This document shows positions 1-10,444 of a stretch of 64,000 nt of DNA, one piece after another. How positions within the stretch are numbered: the stretch's first letter is position 1; every line of letters starts with the position of its first letter. The notes under the pieces were generated by a model, which worked only from the letters and a program-made list of their open reading frames with translations, searched no databases and had not been told where the DNA came from. The DNA is from Leucocoprinus leucothites. Taxonomy: Eukaryota > Basidiomycota > Agaricomycetes > Agaricales > Agaricaceae. A program made the position numbers and the translations under genes. Location of the stretch: the NCBI GenBank assembly GCA_013368445.1, contig JAACJO010000005.1, forward strand, positions 496,001 to 560,000, in the 5' to 3' direction.

Positions 1-140
1 CCAAGATTGCTATTTGTGAAACGAATGATGGCCACCCTGAACTACTCAGGGTGACAGGTATTGTCTGGGTAAACGACGATACACAACTTGAAGACACCCA
101 CGAATCTCGCGAGCTGTTTTCCATTTCTACCGAGGGCTGA
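1..140 (+). CDS. C-terminal tail of an unknown protein (5'-truncated)
   Basis: The reading frame is open from the window edge (first full codon at 3) to a TGA at 138-140, giving about 45 residues that end in LFSISTEG. The composition is coding-like (acidic and polar, with VWVNDDTQLEDTHESRE). The rest of the gene lies outside the window. I recognise no family. A chance open frame of this length cannot be excluded. Confidence 0.3.
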   Translation, partial: KIAICETNDGHPELLRVTGIVWVNDDTQLEDTHESRELFSISTEG

Positions 141-1094
141 CTCACTCAATCGCTAGCAATAGGCGGCAAAATGCGCTCTATCCCAACCATCTCATCAAAC
201 TACTCATCTATCCGCGAGTTGTGTGCGTTTCTTGCAGCCCTGTGTGACATTGCCACATCATTTATTGCGGCATTGCTGCCTACAAAGTTTTGCCACAAAT
301 TACCCTGCAAAAATTTTCCGACCACACAAACGTGTTCATTGGTCTTTCTGCATTTTGACTGATATGTACCAGTTTCTGGTCTAATTACTAAAGGCGATGG
401 GACTTGTTGGTTCTGCGAGGAAAGCGGAGCCTATGCCGAAGGAACATTACTTGGGCGCTTAATCCACCTAAATGTCGGGACTTCATCTGGGCATGAACAA
501 TCGACATTTCAATGTTCGGCCTCATTAGTAGATACAGGCGTGTGTAGCTCGGGAATGTCACTTGGTCTCTGATTGTTTTCAGGTATTTGGGGAGGGTCGT
601 GCATCGTTTCTTTTTGTTCTCGCAAAGACAACTAGATCCACCCTGTGCAAAGTTAATCTGGGTTGATTGCCATTTGGGGTGAGCGTGGTTTGTCCTGATG
701 TTACGTTATCTTACCACCACTAACATATACCATTTCAGTGTACCCGACGAAAAGAAATCTTAACCCATTGCGGTAGACGTCTTTCTATACTGAGATACCA
801 ACGAGATTTAACCTGAAATTTGGTGTACGGCAGGTCCGGTGCGAAGCGATGGCAGATCAAATCGGTGAAACGGCCACACGGTCTTGAAAATAATACTATC
901 GGTGGCCCTGCCTGCTAGGAATGGATGACGTTGTGGGCATTAGGTGGAATCCATTGTTCGAATAGATCTCACTTCGTGCGAGTACCTCCGACATCGTATA
1001 AAAACCGACTCTGGAATTCTCATGGCCCTCACCCCCTCCTCCCTTCAGTCGTCTACATCCCAACAACTCCTCAGCTGCCCTTTCACACTCAACC
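141..1094. other. Intergenic region upstream of the terpene synthase
   Basis: I see no convincing gene here. A small open frame starting at 171 has no family resemblance. The distal part near 997 carries a TATA element. The region probably holds the terminator of the upstream gene and the terpene synthase promoter. Confidence 0.5.
997..1004 (+). promoter_or_regulatory. Probable TATA box of the sesquiterpene synthase gene
   Basis: The sequence TATAAAAA lies about 90 bp upstream of the chosen ATG at 1095. A pyrimidine-rich stretch follows before the start codon, as is common in basidiomycete promoters. Position and match are seen; function is inferred. Confidence 0.5.
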
Positions 1095-2514
1095 ATGGGC
1101 CGCACCGATCACACCAAGAAGCCTACTTCTTTTGTCCTCCCTGATCTCGTCTCTCACTGCAAATACAAACTCTCGTATAACGTTCACGGAGACGAAGTCG
1201 CTAAGCAGCATGTCAAATGGCTCGACTCTGGCTGCCCTGAGCTTAATTCGAAGTCCCGTCGTGCTATGTATGGCCTTCAGGCAGGCGAACTTACGGGTTA
1301 CACCTACACCACTGCGAATGAAGAGCGCCTCCGCGTTGTAGCCGATTTCCTTGGCTACCTCTTCCATCTGTACGATTTTCACTCATTCCGTTTTAAACCC
1401 TTGATCGCTTATGTCCGCTCTTAATTCAGTGATAATATTAGCGACGGAATGATGACTCGGGAGACGGACACTCTCGCTAGTGTTGTCATGAATGCCCTCT
1501 GGTTCCCTGAAGAGTACCGACCCACCGAGGAATTTCCTGAGGAGCCGACTCCCGGCAAGCTCGCGAGAGAGTACGTCATATCTTCTTTACTTTTCCGACG
1601 GTACATATTGACCGTCGATTTTTCTTTTTACCTTAGCTTCTGGGGACGCTGCATTAAGGACTGTGGACCAGGCGCCCAAGCGCGCTTCAAGGAGACTATG
1701 GGTCTTTTCTTCGAGGCTGTGAACATTCAAGCGAAGGCCCGTGACTCGGCTGAAATTCCGGACCTTGAATCTTACATTGATGTTCGACGTGATACATCAG
1801 GTATGCTTTTGTGAAGTCATTAATTCATTAATCCTTGCTGATGGATGACGACGTTTAGGTTGCAAACCCTGCTGGGCCTTGATTGAGTGAGTTCATACTT
1901 TATTAAGGGGCTATGCCATCTGGCTCATTGCTGTCCCCACTTTTCACAGATACGCCGTCGGTGTTGACCTCCCCGATTATGTTGCCGAGCATCCCGTCAT
2001 CGAGGCTCTTGGTCAATTTTCCAACGACTTGGTGACCTGGTCTAATGTGAGTTTCCATCTCAACGATGATAGGAGAGCTTTTCTGACAAAACATGTTATT
2101 CCAGGACATCTTCTCATACAATGTCGAGCAGTCTCGCGGGGATACCCACAACATGATCGTCATTTTGATGAAGTATCACAATTACACCCTCCAGGGTGCG
2201 ATTGATTACGTCGGAGACCGCTGCGCCGAGACCATCGACAATTTCGAGCGTCACAAGAGCCTCCTTCCGTCCTGGGGACCTGAGATTGACAGCATGGTCG
2301 CCAGCTACGTCCAGGGTCTCCAAGACTGGATTGTTGGGTGAGTTTCCACATCTTCCCACACAGCTCCTCATGATGTACTCACGGCGTCACTAGCTCTCTC
2401 CACTGGAGTTTCCAGACCCACCGTTACTTCGGCACACGGGGAATGATTGTCAAGAAAAACCGACATGTTCGCCTCCTTCCCCTGAGGAAGAAGCAGCCCA
2501 TTCGCCAGCATTGA
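1095..2514 (+). CDS. Sesquiterpene synthase (class I terpene cyclase)
   Basis: This enzyme should ionise and cyclise farnesyl diphosphate to a sesquiterpene in the cytosol. Seven exons (1095-1369, 1430-1570, 1637-1800, 1859-1886, 1950-2046, 2105-2337, 2394-2514) give 352 residues, normal for fungal enzymes of this class. The first metal-binding motif is DNISD (residues 93-97). The NSE triad reads NDIFSYNVE (235-243), and the C-terminal Arg-Tyr pair is at 323-324. All three are seen in the translation and define the family. The first motif has Asn in the second position instead of the more common Asp or Glu. The start is the first ATG after the TATA element. There is no adjacent P450 or tailoring enzyme, so no cluster is evident. 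The product cannot be predicted from sequence alone. Confidence 0.93.
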
Positions 2515-2785
2515 GCACTGATGCACTGATCGTCTCATCCATTTACATTAGTTATTTCGTATATTAACCGCATTTCTTAAGTGCCTGCTACCCTCCTTCG
2601 AATTTCACTTAGCAGGACCGCATTATTTTTTCTCTGCATTGCATTTAAAATGTTCGAGCATGTACACTACAATCATTCGACATTCGAACCCTTCATGTGT
2701 AATATTGTTTATTCGCAGTGTAATCTGGTAGAGCGCCCCTAATAATGTGACCAAATGACGTCATAAGCCTCATTACATGTCTTAG

Positions 2786-4173
2786 ATGGACCGTGCATCC
2801 AACAGCTCCTGCTTCTCTCTCTCAAAGCCCACTATGAACTCTCTCTTTCGCCCAATACTACGCACGAGCGCCCACAGATATCCTCATATCACAGCCAAGG
2901 CGGGTATACCTGCCTTGAGGCGACCTATCCCAATTGTTAGGCCTCAGGTCTTTACCACATCGCTTCTCATTCAGAAACGCTTGGCGGCCAGTTCTGTCAC
3001 CAACAGGCCTGGAAGTCAGACCTTGGAACATGCCACGACCAACGTGAAAGAAGAGCTTGGTGGTACCGCTTCTGACGTGGCTAAGATCATCGCCGGCGCG
3101 AACGTTACCTCAGATTCAGTGTCCGATATGAAAAGCTCTGAGTCTTTTGTGAGTTTGAAACTGCCACCCTCCAGGATCGTCGCATTAATCGACCCCATAG
3201 CTTGGTATCACATATAAGAATTTGCATTCTGTCCCTCAGCCTGTATTGATGCTTGGGTTAGCGGGTAAGTGGCTTTCCCGTCCAATTGTTTTCAGAGACG
3301 CAAACAATAAGTTTTTCTGGAAAGGTGGTCTTCCTTACGTTGGAGCCTCTCTCACGACTATCTGGTTGGCCCGTGAAGCAAACCTGGCAATTTATGGCAT
3401 CATTGGCGGCATCGATCCCGGGGTCGCATTGACCGTTCTCGACCAAGCCCTCAACCTCCAAGTGACGTACGGAGCTGTTATGCTCTCCTTCCTCGGTAAT
3501 CGTGGTGTTGTTTTATTGTTTTCATCCCGAGGCTGATTGCAGTTTGATTACCGGTTCTGTGTTCAAGGTGCCTTACACTGGGGCATGGAAATGGCTGCTT
3601 ATGGAGGCCAAAAAGGTTATAGTCGCCTCGCTCTTGGTACAGCACCTATGCTGTTGGCTTGGAGCACCTTGGGGATGCAACCGACAATAGCCCTTGTGTT
3701 GCAATGGGTAGGCTTCACCGGACTCTGGTTAGCAGATTCCAAGGCTACCCTGGCTGGATGGAGTGAGTAATTTCGAGATTTCCCAAGTTTCAACCGGTAT
3801 TAAGACGCTGAATCTTCAGCTCCGAAATGGTACTCACAATACCGCTTCTATCTGTCTATCCTTGTTGGAACATGGTACGCATCTTATCTTTTTGTCATCC
3901 TAAATTTTCTGGAATGTCATTTGACGACTTGACTATCTTCGGCTTTTCAGCATTATCGGATCTTTGGCTGGATGCTCCTACTGGGGGCCGGTAGCAGGGC
4001 ATGGTCTTCTCTCTCATGACTTAGATCTTCTCCGGGAGGAGCGTAAGAAATACTTGCCCGAGAGAGATGGGTTTGTACCGGGAAACATTGAGGCCGTTCC
4101 GGCGGGCAATACCGCTGATCATTATACCGTCGTTCACAAACGCAAGCTGGAGCAGGAGAACAAGGAAAACTAG
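2786..4173 (+). CDS. TMEM69/DUF3429 family mitochondrial membrane protein
   Basis: Six exons (2786-3148, 3240-3264, 3325-3495, 3568-3762, 3820-3874, 3951-4173) join in frame to 343 residues. The first ~60 residues are basic and Ser/Arg-rich, without acidic residues beyond Asp2, like a mitochondrial presequence. The conserved part holds GLAGGLPYVGA, then four to five hydrophobic segments and the signature GALHWGMEMA, typical of DUF3429 (TMEM69) proteins. These are thought to sit in the inner mitochondrial membrane; their biochemical role is unknown. A second in-frame ATG at 2834 is an alternative start. The tail is hydrophilic and ends in KRKLEQENKEN. Confidence 0.85.
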
Positions 4174-5299
4174 AGGACTCAAGCGCAGAAATTGCAGCAT
4201 CGAAGTAGTCCTGTTGGTCCCATAGAAATCGAACACCTGTCGAGTATGGTTGTAAAGTAGCTTCCTGAATTTCTGTACTATAGTGGAATTATGGTTGATA
4301 TCACATGGCGCATGAGTCAATCCAGGCTATAGTGGACAAATAGCTGTTCCAAGGAATTTAGATGCTCGATGCTGGAATGAGAACCTTAAGTGGTGGTCAA
4401 CTTCAGGGGAGTGAGTGCTGGCGCTGAGATAAAGCCGCAGGCGCGAGGGCGGATCATGATGCGTAAAGGCTTGGGGCTGTGTACTATCGTATGGTAACAA
4501 CCCCCACGCCAAACACCTTTCTCCAGATTCTATCTCACATTTCATTTCGTTGAAGCTTGGACGCCTGCCAACGATCGATTCATTCATTCAAGAAACTTTC
4601 TCCTTTAATTCCCGAGCTCGGGTCAGGACTATATTTAAATGCTATACTGCTCACAACTGCGCTGAATCAGCAAACGTGTCAAGCAACGGCTGTGATGCAC
4701 CGTCCTACAGTGATGGCCATCTTCAATCAACCTAGCGACTGTCCCCCTCGACCGCCTTGGTATCTCTGGATTTACGGAAAATCTGGAGAGGATACGGCAC
4801 GGGTGCGATTTTGTCTGTTACTGAGCATTGATTGTATGAGTTTATTCAACTTTATGTGCACGTCCTTGACTTCAGAGGTACTTGTGAATATCACAACTTG
4901 ATGATTGATCATGAGAGGGAGGACTTGAGGCACTGCAGGCCTTTGATCATCCCCAATGATCGAACTCGCGAGAAAGATCAGAAGGGGACATATCTCCGGT
5001 GGGAGGACTTTTCTGGTCTAGCGAGCCCTGGCTCCTCACGCCGTTCAATCACTCTACCTTCACGCTCCTTTCTTTCGACTTCGTTGGAGGGTGTGTTTGC
5101 TAGCCAGACACCTCTTCGGTTCACTCCTTCTTTCAGTCTGGACAGCTGGCCTGCTTTTGTTTCTTTTCAGATTTCTGGTTGATTCGTTTGACTCCAGTCG
5201 CTACAGCGCCTTTGCGTTGCAAGGTTTCTGGTCGGCCTAGGTGAGTACCTGCATTCACTCTCGTTCATGTTGACTGACCACGGCTTTTGTGTGAAAGTG
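4174..5299. other. Intergenic region and likely 5' UTR of the first SH3 gene
   Basis: No gene is supported. A likely 5' UTR intron runs from GTGAGT at about 5241 to an AAAG acceptor at about 5297, two bases before the chosen start codon. An AT-rich TATATTTAAA lies near 4630. Confidence 0.4.
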
Positions 5300-6451
5300 A
5301 TGGCACCCTTGCCGTATGGACATCATCACCCCACAGTCATTACCACCTCGCGACCTCTTTCAGCAAGCTGGGCTGAAAGCTCCTATAGTCTGGAGAATGC
5401 TTCAGACCTCTGGAACAAGGTTCAGGCAGTATCAGTTAATTTACCCACAGTGACGCAGACTCTATCCGTCTTCATTACTGTAACCCAACTCCAGACCGCA
5501 ACAGTCACCACTACACTGAGGGAAAAAGAAACAACGACAGGAACCATAGCTGATGGGCCCCGGACGTTGAAAGCTTCTGTGCCAAAGATGGAGGTTTCTT
5601 CTACCGCAAGTTCCTCCTCGGGAACGAATGGTCCAACAAGTGTTCTGTCTTCCCCAACAGCCTCTCCGAGCTCACTTTCCTCGACGACCACTTCACCATC
5701 TCTCGCCTTATCCTCTCGCCTTTCTTCTTCATCATTGCCCACTACATCTAGTTCACCAACGTCAGCTCCACCGAGCACATCTGCTGTTTTTGACGAGTCG
5801 ACCAGCCCTAGTCTCTCATCCGGCGCCGTGGTTGGCATAACCCTAGCATCCATTCTCTTTACACTTTTACTTGCCATCTGCTTCATTCGACAACGGTTAC
5901 GCCGTAAACGAAAAAATGAACGAAAATGGGTTACCCCTTTCGTGGAACCAAAGCCTGTAGTCCGACCATCCGTAAATCAAAGACAACAAAAAAGGATGGA
6001 GTACTTGGCGGAACGATGGGCTAGGTTACGGAGTATACGTTATAACGAGAACCCAAGACAAAGTAGCAATCGCAGAGGGGAGGCGAGTTCAAGTAGGAGG
6101 AATGCCAACGAGGATCGACCCACTCGAAGGAGATATCGAGGTACTGAGCAGTCTGGTGCTGCACAATCGAGTTCGGTTGCTCTACCCCCGGCAATTCACC
6201 GAGAAGGGCCGTCTGCGCGTCGACCAGTGCAAGATGCGCCGCTCGTCTCTTCGCTGTTTCCCCATGGCGCAGTGGTCAAGCTAAACTTTGACCCAATCCG
6301 TCCGGACGAACTGGCCGCGTCAGCAGGGGAGTATTTGAGGGTTATCGCTTTGTATGATGATGGTTGGGCACAGTGTAAGAACATGTATGGAGCAAAGGGG
6401 ATGGTGCCTACGGCTTGTTTGAGAGTAAACGATGTGAGAAGAGTGGGATAG
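5300..6451 (+). CDS. Single-pass membrane protein with C-terminal SH3 domain, copy 1
   Basis: 383 residues in one coding exon. Residues 1-170 are Ser/Thr-rich and likely O-glycosylated outside the cell. A transmembrane helix follows (about 176-198, GAVVGITLASILFTLLLAIC), then a basic stop-transfer stretch (RQRLRRKRKNERK). A disordered tail leads to an SH3-like domain (about 324-372) with the hallmarks RPDEL, YDDGW and GMVPTACL. This order matches yeast Fus1, a cell-fusion scaffold, but I claim shared architecture only. There is no cleavable signal peptide, so insertion is probably type III. An in-frame ATG at 5267 lies inside the probable 5' UTR intron, so 5300 is preferred. It is followed by two paralogues on the same strand. 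Confidence 0.8.
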   Translation: MAPLPYGHHHPTVITTSRPLSASWAESSYSLENASDLWNKVQAVSVNLPTVTQTLSVFITVTQLQTATVTTTLREKETTTGTIADGPRTLKASVPKMEVSSTASSSSGTNGPTSVLSSPTASPSSLSSTTTSPSLALSSRLSSSSLPTTSSSPTSAPPSTSAVFDESTSPSLSSGAVVGITLASILFTLLLAICFIRQRLRRKRKNERKWVTPFVEPKPVVRPSVNQRQQKRMEYLAERWARLRSIRYNENPRQSSNRRGEASSSRRNANEDRPTRRRYRGTEQSGAAQSSSVALPPAIHREGPSARRPVQDAPLVSSLFPHGAVVKLNFDPIRPDELAASAGEYLRVIALYDDGWAQCKNMYGAKGMVPTACLRVNDVRRVG

Positions 6452-7590
6452 TCTTCTGATTTTTTTGATTTTTGCCTCTTTACTCGTGAGCAACAGAATT
6501 TCGAGTTTAAAGCGTATTTGCGCTGGCTTTCTTTGGTCTAGTCTGACCGAAGACTTCGTTTTTACTCAGGGCATTGGAACTTCTTATCATGTTTTCGCTA
6601 TCATAGTTTTCACGGGGCATTTGTATACCAGCAATATCATTATTATTCTTTTCGTTAGCCATGTTCTACAGCTGTATCCCAGCGATGTATGGTTTGCGTT
6701 ACTTTCCTACTGGCTGAACGTGTTGAAGCGTGCGTTTAGAGTTCTCTCTCAGCTCTCACAGCCTCACCATCCCAGACAGGACAGCTCCCTCCCTTCGCTA
6801 ATCCTTTTGAGGCCAGAGCATCGCAGTGATGGCAGTTGGTTCTTCATGACGGCTAGCACGCATCTCTGAACGCACGTTGAGATACTTAGTGTTCACAACC
6901 AGTATCACATTTGAGAACGATCGTTGACATTGCGCAGACATTATATTAAAGCATCATATGTTTTAGCTTGATTGGTGTTGACCTTGTGAAGATGGGGGAT
7001 CAAGATCACAACAACCAACATGCTTCCTAGCAGCGACGCAGAGTACGGACCAATCAGATTTGTTTTGACAGTGGAATGACAACCTCTCCGGGAGGGTTGT
7101 GAGGCAGAAAATGACTTCCTTGAACGCATGCCATATCGAGGATATGCCACTCCTCGGCATCTCGTGTCACTCGGTCTACTGAGAACATAATTTCAGGAGA
7201 GAGAAAATACCCGGATCATTTTCAATCTGTGTGAGAAGAAAATACCCTGAAATTGAGCAGGACATTACCCCGGGATGTGGGTATGCCATCCTGATATCAC
7301 TGTTCAAAGTCATGGCGATGATGATACCTTCGACAGTGCAGGTTTTCTTCCAAGTCGACCGGACGGTGGTACCGCGAGTGGTGAGCCACATAAACAAGTG
7401 ACTACCGTCCGTTGGCTGATAAAAGGCTGTTGCTTGCTGTCACTTTCCCGCCCTTCCGTTGTTTCATTGCCCGTTTACTTTGCTGTTACTTACCAGCGTT
7501 GACCGCTGTTTCTGTATATATCGAATAGCCGCGGCAGAGCTTGTTTCCTTGATTTCAAGGGCATATTTTAACTCTTGCCATATTGATTTG
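6452..7590. other. Intergenic region between SH3 membrane genes 1 and 2
   Basis: Only short open frames without family resemblance are visible. A GATAAAAG element near 7419 may be the TATA-like signal of the downstream gene. Confidence 0.4.
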
Positions 7591-8808
7591 ATGTTCGGAG
7601 GTAAGCATTCTACTGCGTGTGAAATTGAATTCCTCAGTAAAAAAATTACTAACGGTAGCACCAGTCCAGCTGCGCTGACAATGATCATGGCAACACGCTT
7701 GGGTTTTCCTGCACGATCATCGCAGGAATCAGTAGCTGCCACTTTAAAAGCACCAGGGACTAGATTAGGAAGACCAGCTGCACCAAGTTCCTCTCTCTCT
7801 TCAGTCATCGAATCAATAAGCATCTCAGCAAGTGCCACAGTGCAAACTCAGTCTAGTCAAGAACCTCTGACTACAGCTACTACTCCATTGACACCTACAA
7901 GCGTCGGTCCATTATGGGAAGTTGAAACCATAGCCACATTCGCGCCGCCAACAAACGAGCAGAACTCGGGTCAAGGAGGACAACAAACATCGAATGACGA
8001 CTCCCATAAAGCCCTGATCATCAGTTTAGCCACTCTGGCCCTCGTCGTAGTCCTAGTAGTGGCATTCCTCCTCCGGTATGCAATCCTCCGCTGCAGGAAA
8101 AAAAGACGTCGGTACTTTGAGGCGACGGAATCGAAAGGCTACCTTGACAAAGAGAGAGGTATTGCCGAGTCCCACGAAGGAGAGACCACTAGTACCACTG
8201 GGACTACTGCTGTGGGATCAGAGGATCATAGTGGAATGAGAGATGGAAGAGGAGGATCGCGCCGTCGCGCAGTTATGTCAACAGTAGACTCTTCGGAGGG
8301 CTCGGAAGAAAACGGCGGGCAGGCTATTGCACCAGAAGAAGTTGATTCTTTCAATCCCTTGGATATGGTGGTTCGCAGAAGCGTGATCATTTCTATGGAT
8401 GCCAGTCAGATTACGAGGACTTCGAATCCTCCACCGCCGTATGGGCATTTTTCCAGTGGAAATGGGAGTGGTGTCGGGATTGATAGAGTTGAATTTCGGC
8501 CGCAGAGGATTTCGAGTTTGGGACCACTTGATTCTCGTATCGACCATGCTCAACGCCCAGAACGTGAGACTGAAGGGGGTTTTGCATCGATTGCGAGACT
8601 TCTTCCAGGGATGGTGACGGTACAACATACGTTTGAGCCTACGAGGCCAGATGAGGTGGAAGTGAACAAAGGGGATAGGTTGAGGATTATTGGGGTTTAT
8701 GATGATGGGTGGTGTTTGTGTAGAGTAGAGGGTAGTGGGAAGGTGGGAGTTTTGCCGTTGGCGTGTTTGGATATTCCGGAGCTTAGGGATGCTCGTGAAG
8801 AGCGTTAG
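7591..8808 (+). CDS. Single-pass membrane protein with C-terminal SH3 domain, copy 2
   Basis: The first ATG in frame is at 7591. A 69-nt intron (7601-7669, donor GTAAGC, branch CTAAC, acceptor CCAG) leaves a 10-nt first coding exon and gives 382 residues, almost the same length as copy 1. Residues up to ~110 are Ser/Thr/Pro-rich. A transmembrane helix sits at about 117-140 (ALIISLATLALVVVLVVAFLL), followed by RCRKKRRR. The SH3-like domain lies at about 318-365 with RPDEVE, YDDGW and VGVLPLACL. The intron is a multiple of three and free of stops, so a retained form would add 23 residues in frame. The role is probably as a surface scaffold or sensor, by analogy with Fus1; this is inference. Confidence 0.78.
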   Translation: MFGGKHSTACEIEFLSKKITNGSTSPAALTMIMATRLGFPARSSQESVAATLKAPGTRLGRPAAPSSSLSSVIESISISASATVQTQSSQEPLTTATTPLTPTSVGPLWEVETIATFAPPTNEQNSGQGGQQTSNDDSHKALIISLATLALVVVLVVAFLLRYAILRCRKKRRRYFEATESKGYLDKERGIAESHEGETTSTTGTTAVGSEDHSGMRDGRGGSRRRAVMSTVDSSEGSEENGGQAIAPEEVDSFNPLDMVVRRSVIISMDASQITRTSNPPPPYGHFSSGNGSGVGIDRVEFRPQRISSLGPLDSRIDHAQRPERETEGGFASIARLLPGMVTVQHTFEPTRPDEVEVNKGDRLRIIGVYDDGWCLCRVEGSGKVGVLPLACLDIPELRDAREER

Positions 8809-10444
8809 GTTTGGTTCTTGAAGCGGACCGGTGAGGAGAAAAGTCGTGGCACAAAGGGGATTGTTAGTGTGGTATTTGACCACCGAGAAGGGTCTTGGGA
8901 TAAATAGCACTGCGACAATTTATTTCGTATCCTATGTTCCATAGCAAAACCAGGTTTTTGTATGTTTCAGGTCTGATACAGACGCGATAGTTGTTTTTAG
9001 AGTAAAATACAGCCTGTGAGATTTAAGATGGTGCCTTCCTTTGGAACAAAACGCGTATCATCGATTGATAATACAACCCGGGAGCCTCAAGAGAGCTCCA
9101 AAAAGTTCGTTGTAACTAGGATCGTGTTTTGTAAGTAGTCATAGTCACATTAGGCTGCATCACGCACCAATATCGCAGTAGTCTTACTTCGCCGAATACC
9201 ACACCCATGCAAAACGGCCCTATCCGAAGACAAGGCTCACCCTGGTGTACTTCGTTATATTCGTCAACTCCCTAGAACAAAACGTGTATCATAGTGATCA
9301 TTAATCGCATTGGTGATCAACAACCATTCCAAACGAGCCAGTATTTGATCCAGTATATTCAAATGTTCAACAATTTCCAGTTAGTTTGTGGGGATGAGTA
9401 AATCGAATCCACTTCGGGTCCGATTGATAGCAATGTACGTCGCGGTTGTAGACGCCTGGTGCAGATAGCTTTCCACACAACCAGCCTTCACAATGTGGCG
9501 ACAACCAGTCAGTATCAGCTTCTCAGAACAACTGGCACTGCCAACACGGGGCGCTAGACAATAACAGTAACTTGAAAGAGTTCAGAGCGTTGAACCGAAG
9601 CGAGGTCACGTCGATGTAGTGCATAAGTAAGTCCAGATTCGAGTCTAATCCTCTTTCGATGGGGGTTAAGTGCGATAAAACAATAGATGCCAAGAGTGTG
9701 ATGTTTCGCTGTTGTTGTTGATTAGAGAAAGCACGGTGTGCTAAGTTACCATTTAGGTAGTAACTCTCAGTGACAGGCGAAACGATGATGGTAGAGTGGT
9801 CGAAGAGCGAAAGCTGTACAGGTGTACACTCATCATCATCCGAAGAGCAGGCGAGTCCTAAGTGGTTGGTGTAGAAATGGTTAGAATAGCCAGAGAATAG
9901 AAGTGGTGGAGTGTGCTTCAACTTGAAGAAGAATCGTTCAAAATATTCAGAGTAAAATTAGCGTGGGAATGAGGTACCGAAATTGAATTGATGTGTCTAT
10001 TGTTGGCAATGGCAACGGGAATCAGGGTCTTTATTTGTAGGACAAAGACAGGCGCTCAACTGAGCCATAGTACGACCCGAACTGCGCAGTTACCACCTCA
10101 CTGCCTCTTGCCTTTATCTCTCTCTTCTTACATCCATTCGTTTTATGTGTTATTAATCTCTTCTCTCACTCTGTGCATTAGCTGTCATCGACGCAGTCGC
10201 TTTCATTCAGTATCCTTGATTGGCAGTGTCTCTCGACTCTCGACTCTTGGAATTCGACGAGTCTTTGTTTTACAGTAACGATTATTCGACGACAGGAAGG
10301 TGTCTATTCCTGGTGATTAGACCGGGTTTTACACTCGCTGCCTGGTGCCGATTCAACGTCCTATATTCGTTACTCCTACACCACTACCGCCTTTTCTCCC
10401 TCTCTCCCCAGAACTCACCAACTCAACTCGCATAAACACACACA
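8809..10444. other. Long intergenic region between SH3 membrane genes 2 and 3
   Basis: About 1.6 kb. One minus-strand open frame (9523-9921) lacks a sensible ATG and resembles nothing known. The last 350 bp are pyrimidine-rich, as expected for the 5' UTR and promoter of the next gene. I see no repeat or mobile element. Confidence 0.4.

Noticed and set aside
171..362. Small plus-strand open frame upstream of the terpene synthase
   Set aside because: Cys/Leu-rich, with no family resemblance or splice context; probably chance.
5422..5886. Minus-strand acidic open frame of about 150 codons
   Set aside because: It is the antisense of the Ser/Thr-rich outer part of SH3 copy 1, and has no family resemblance.
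9523..9921. Minus-strand open frame of 132 codons
   Set aside because: It begins without an ATG, shows no splice partners or known motifs, and has chance-like composition.
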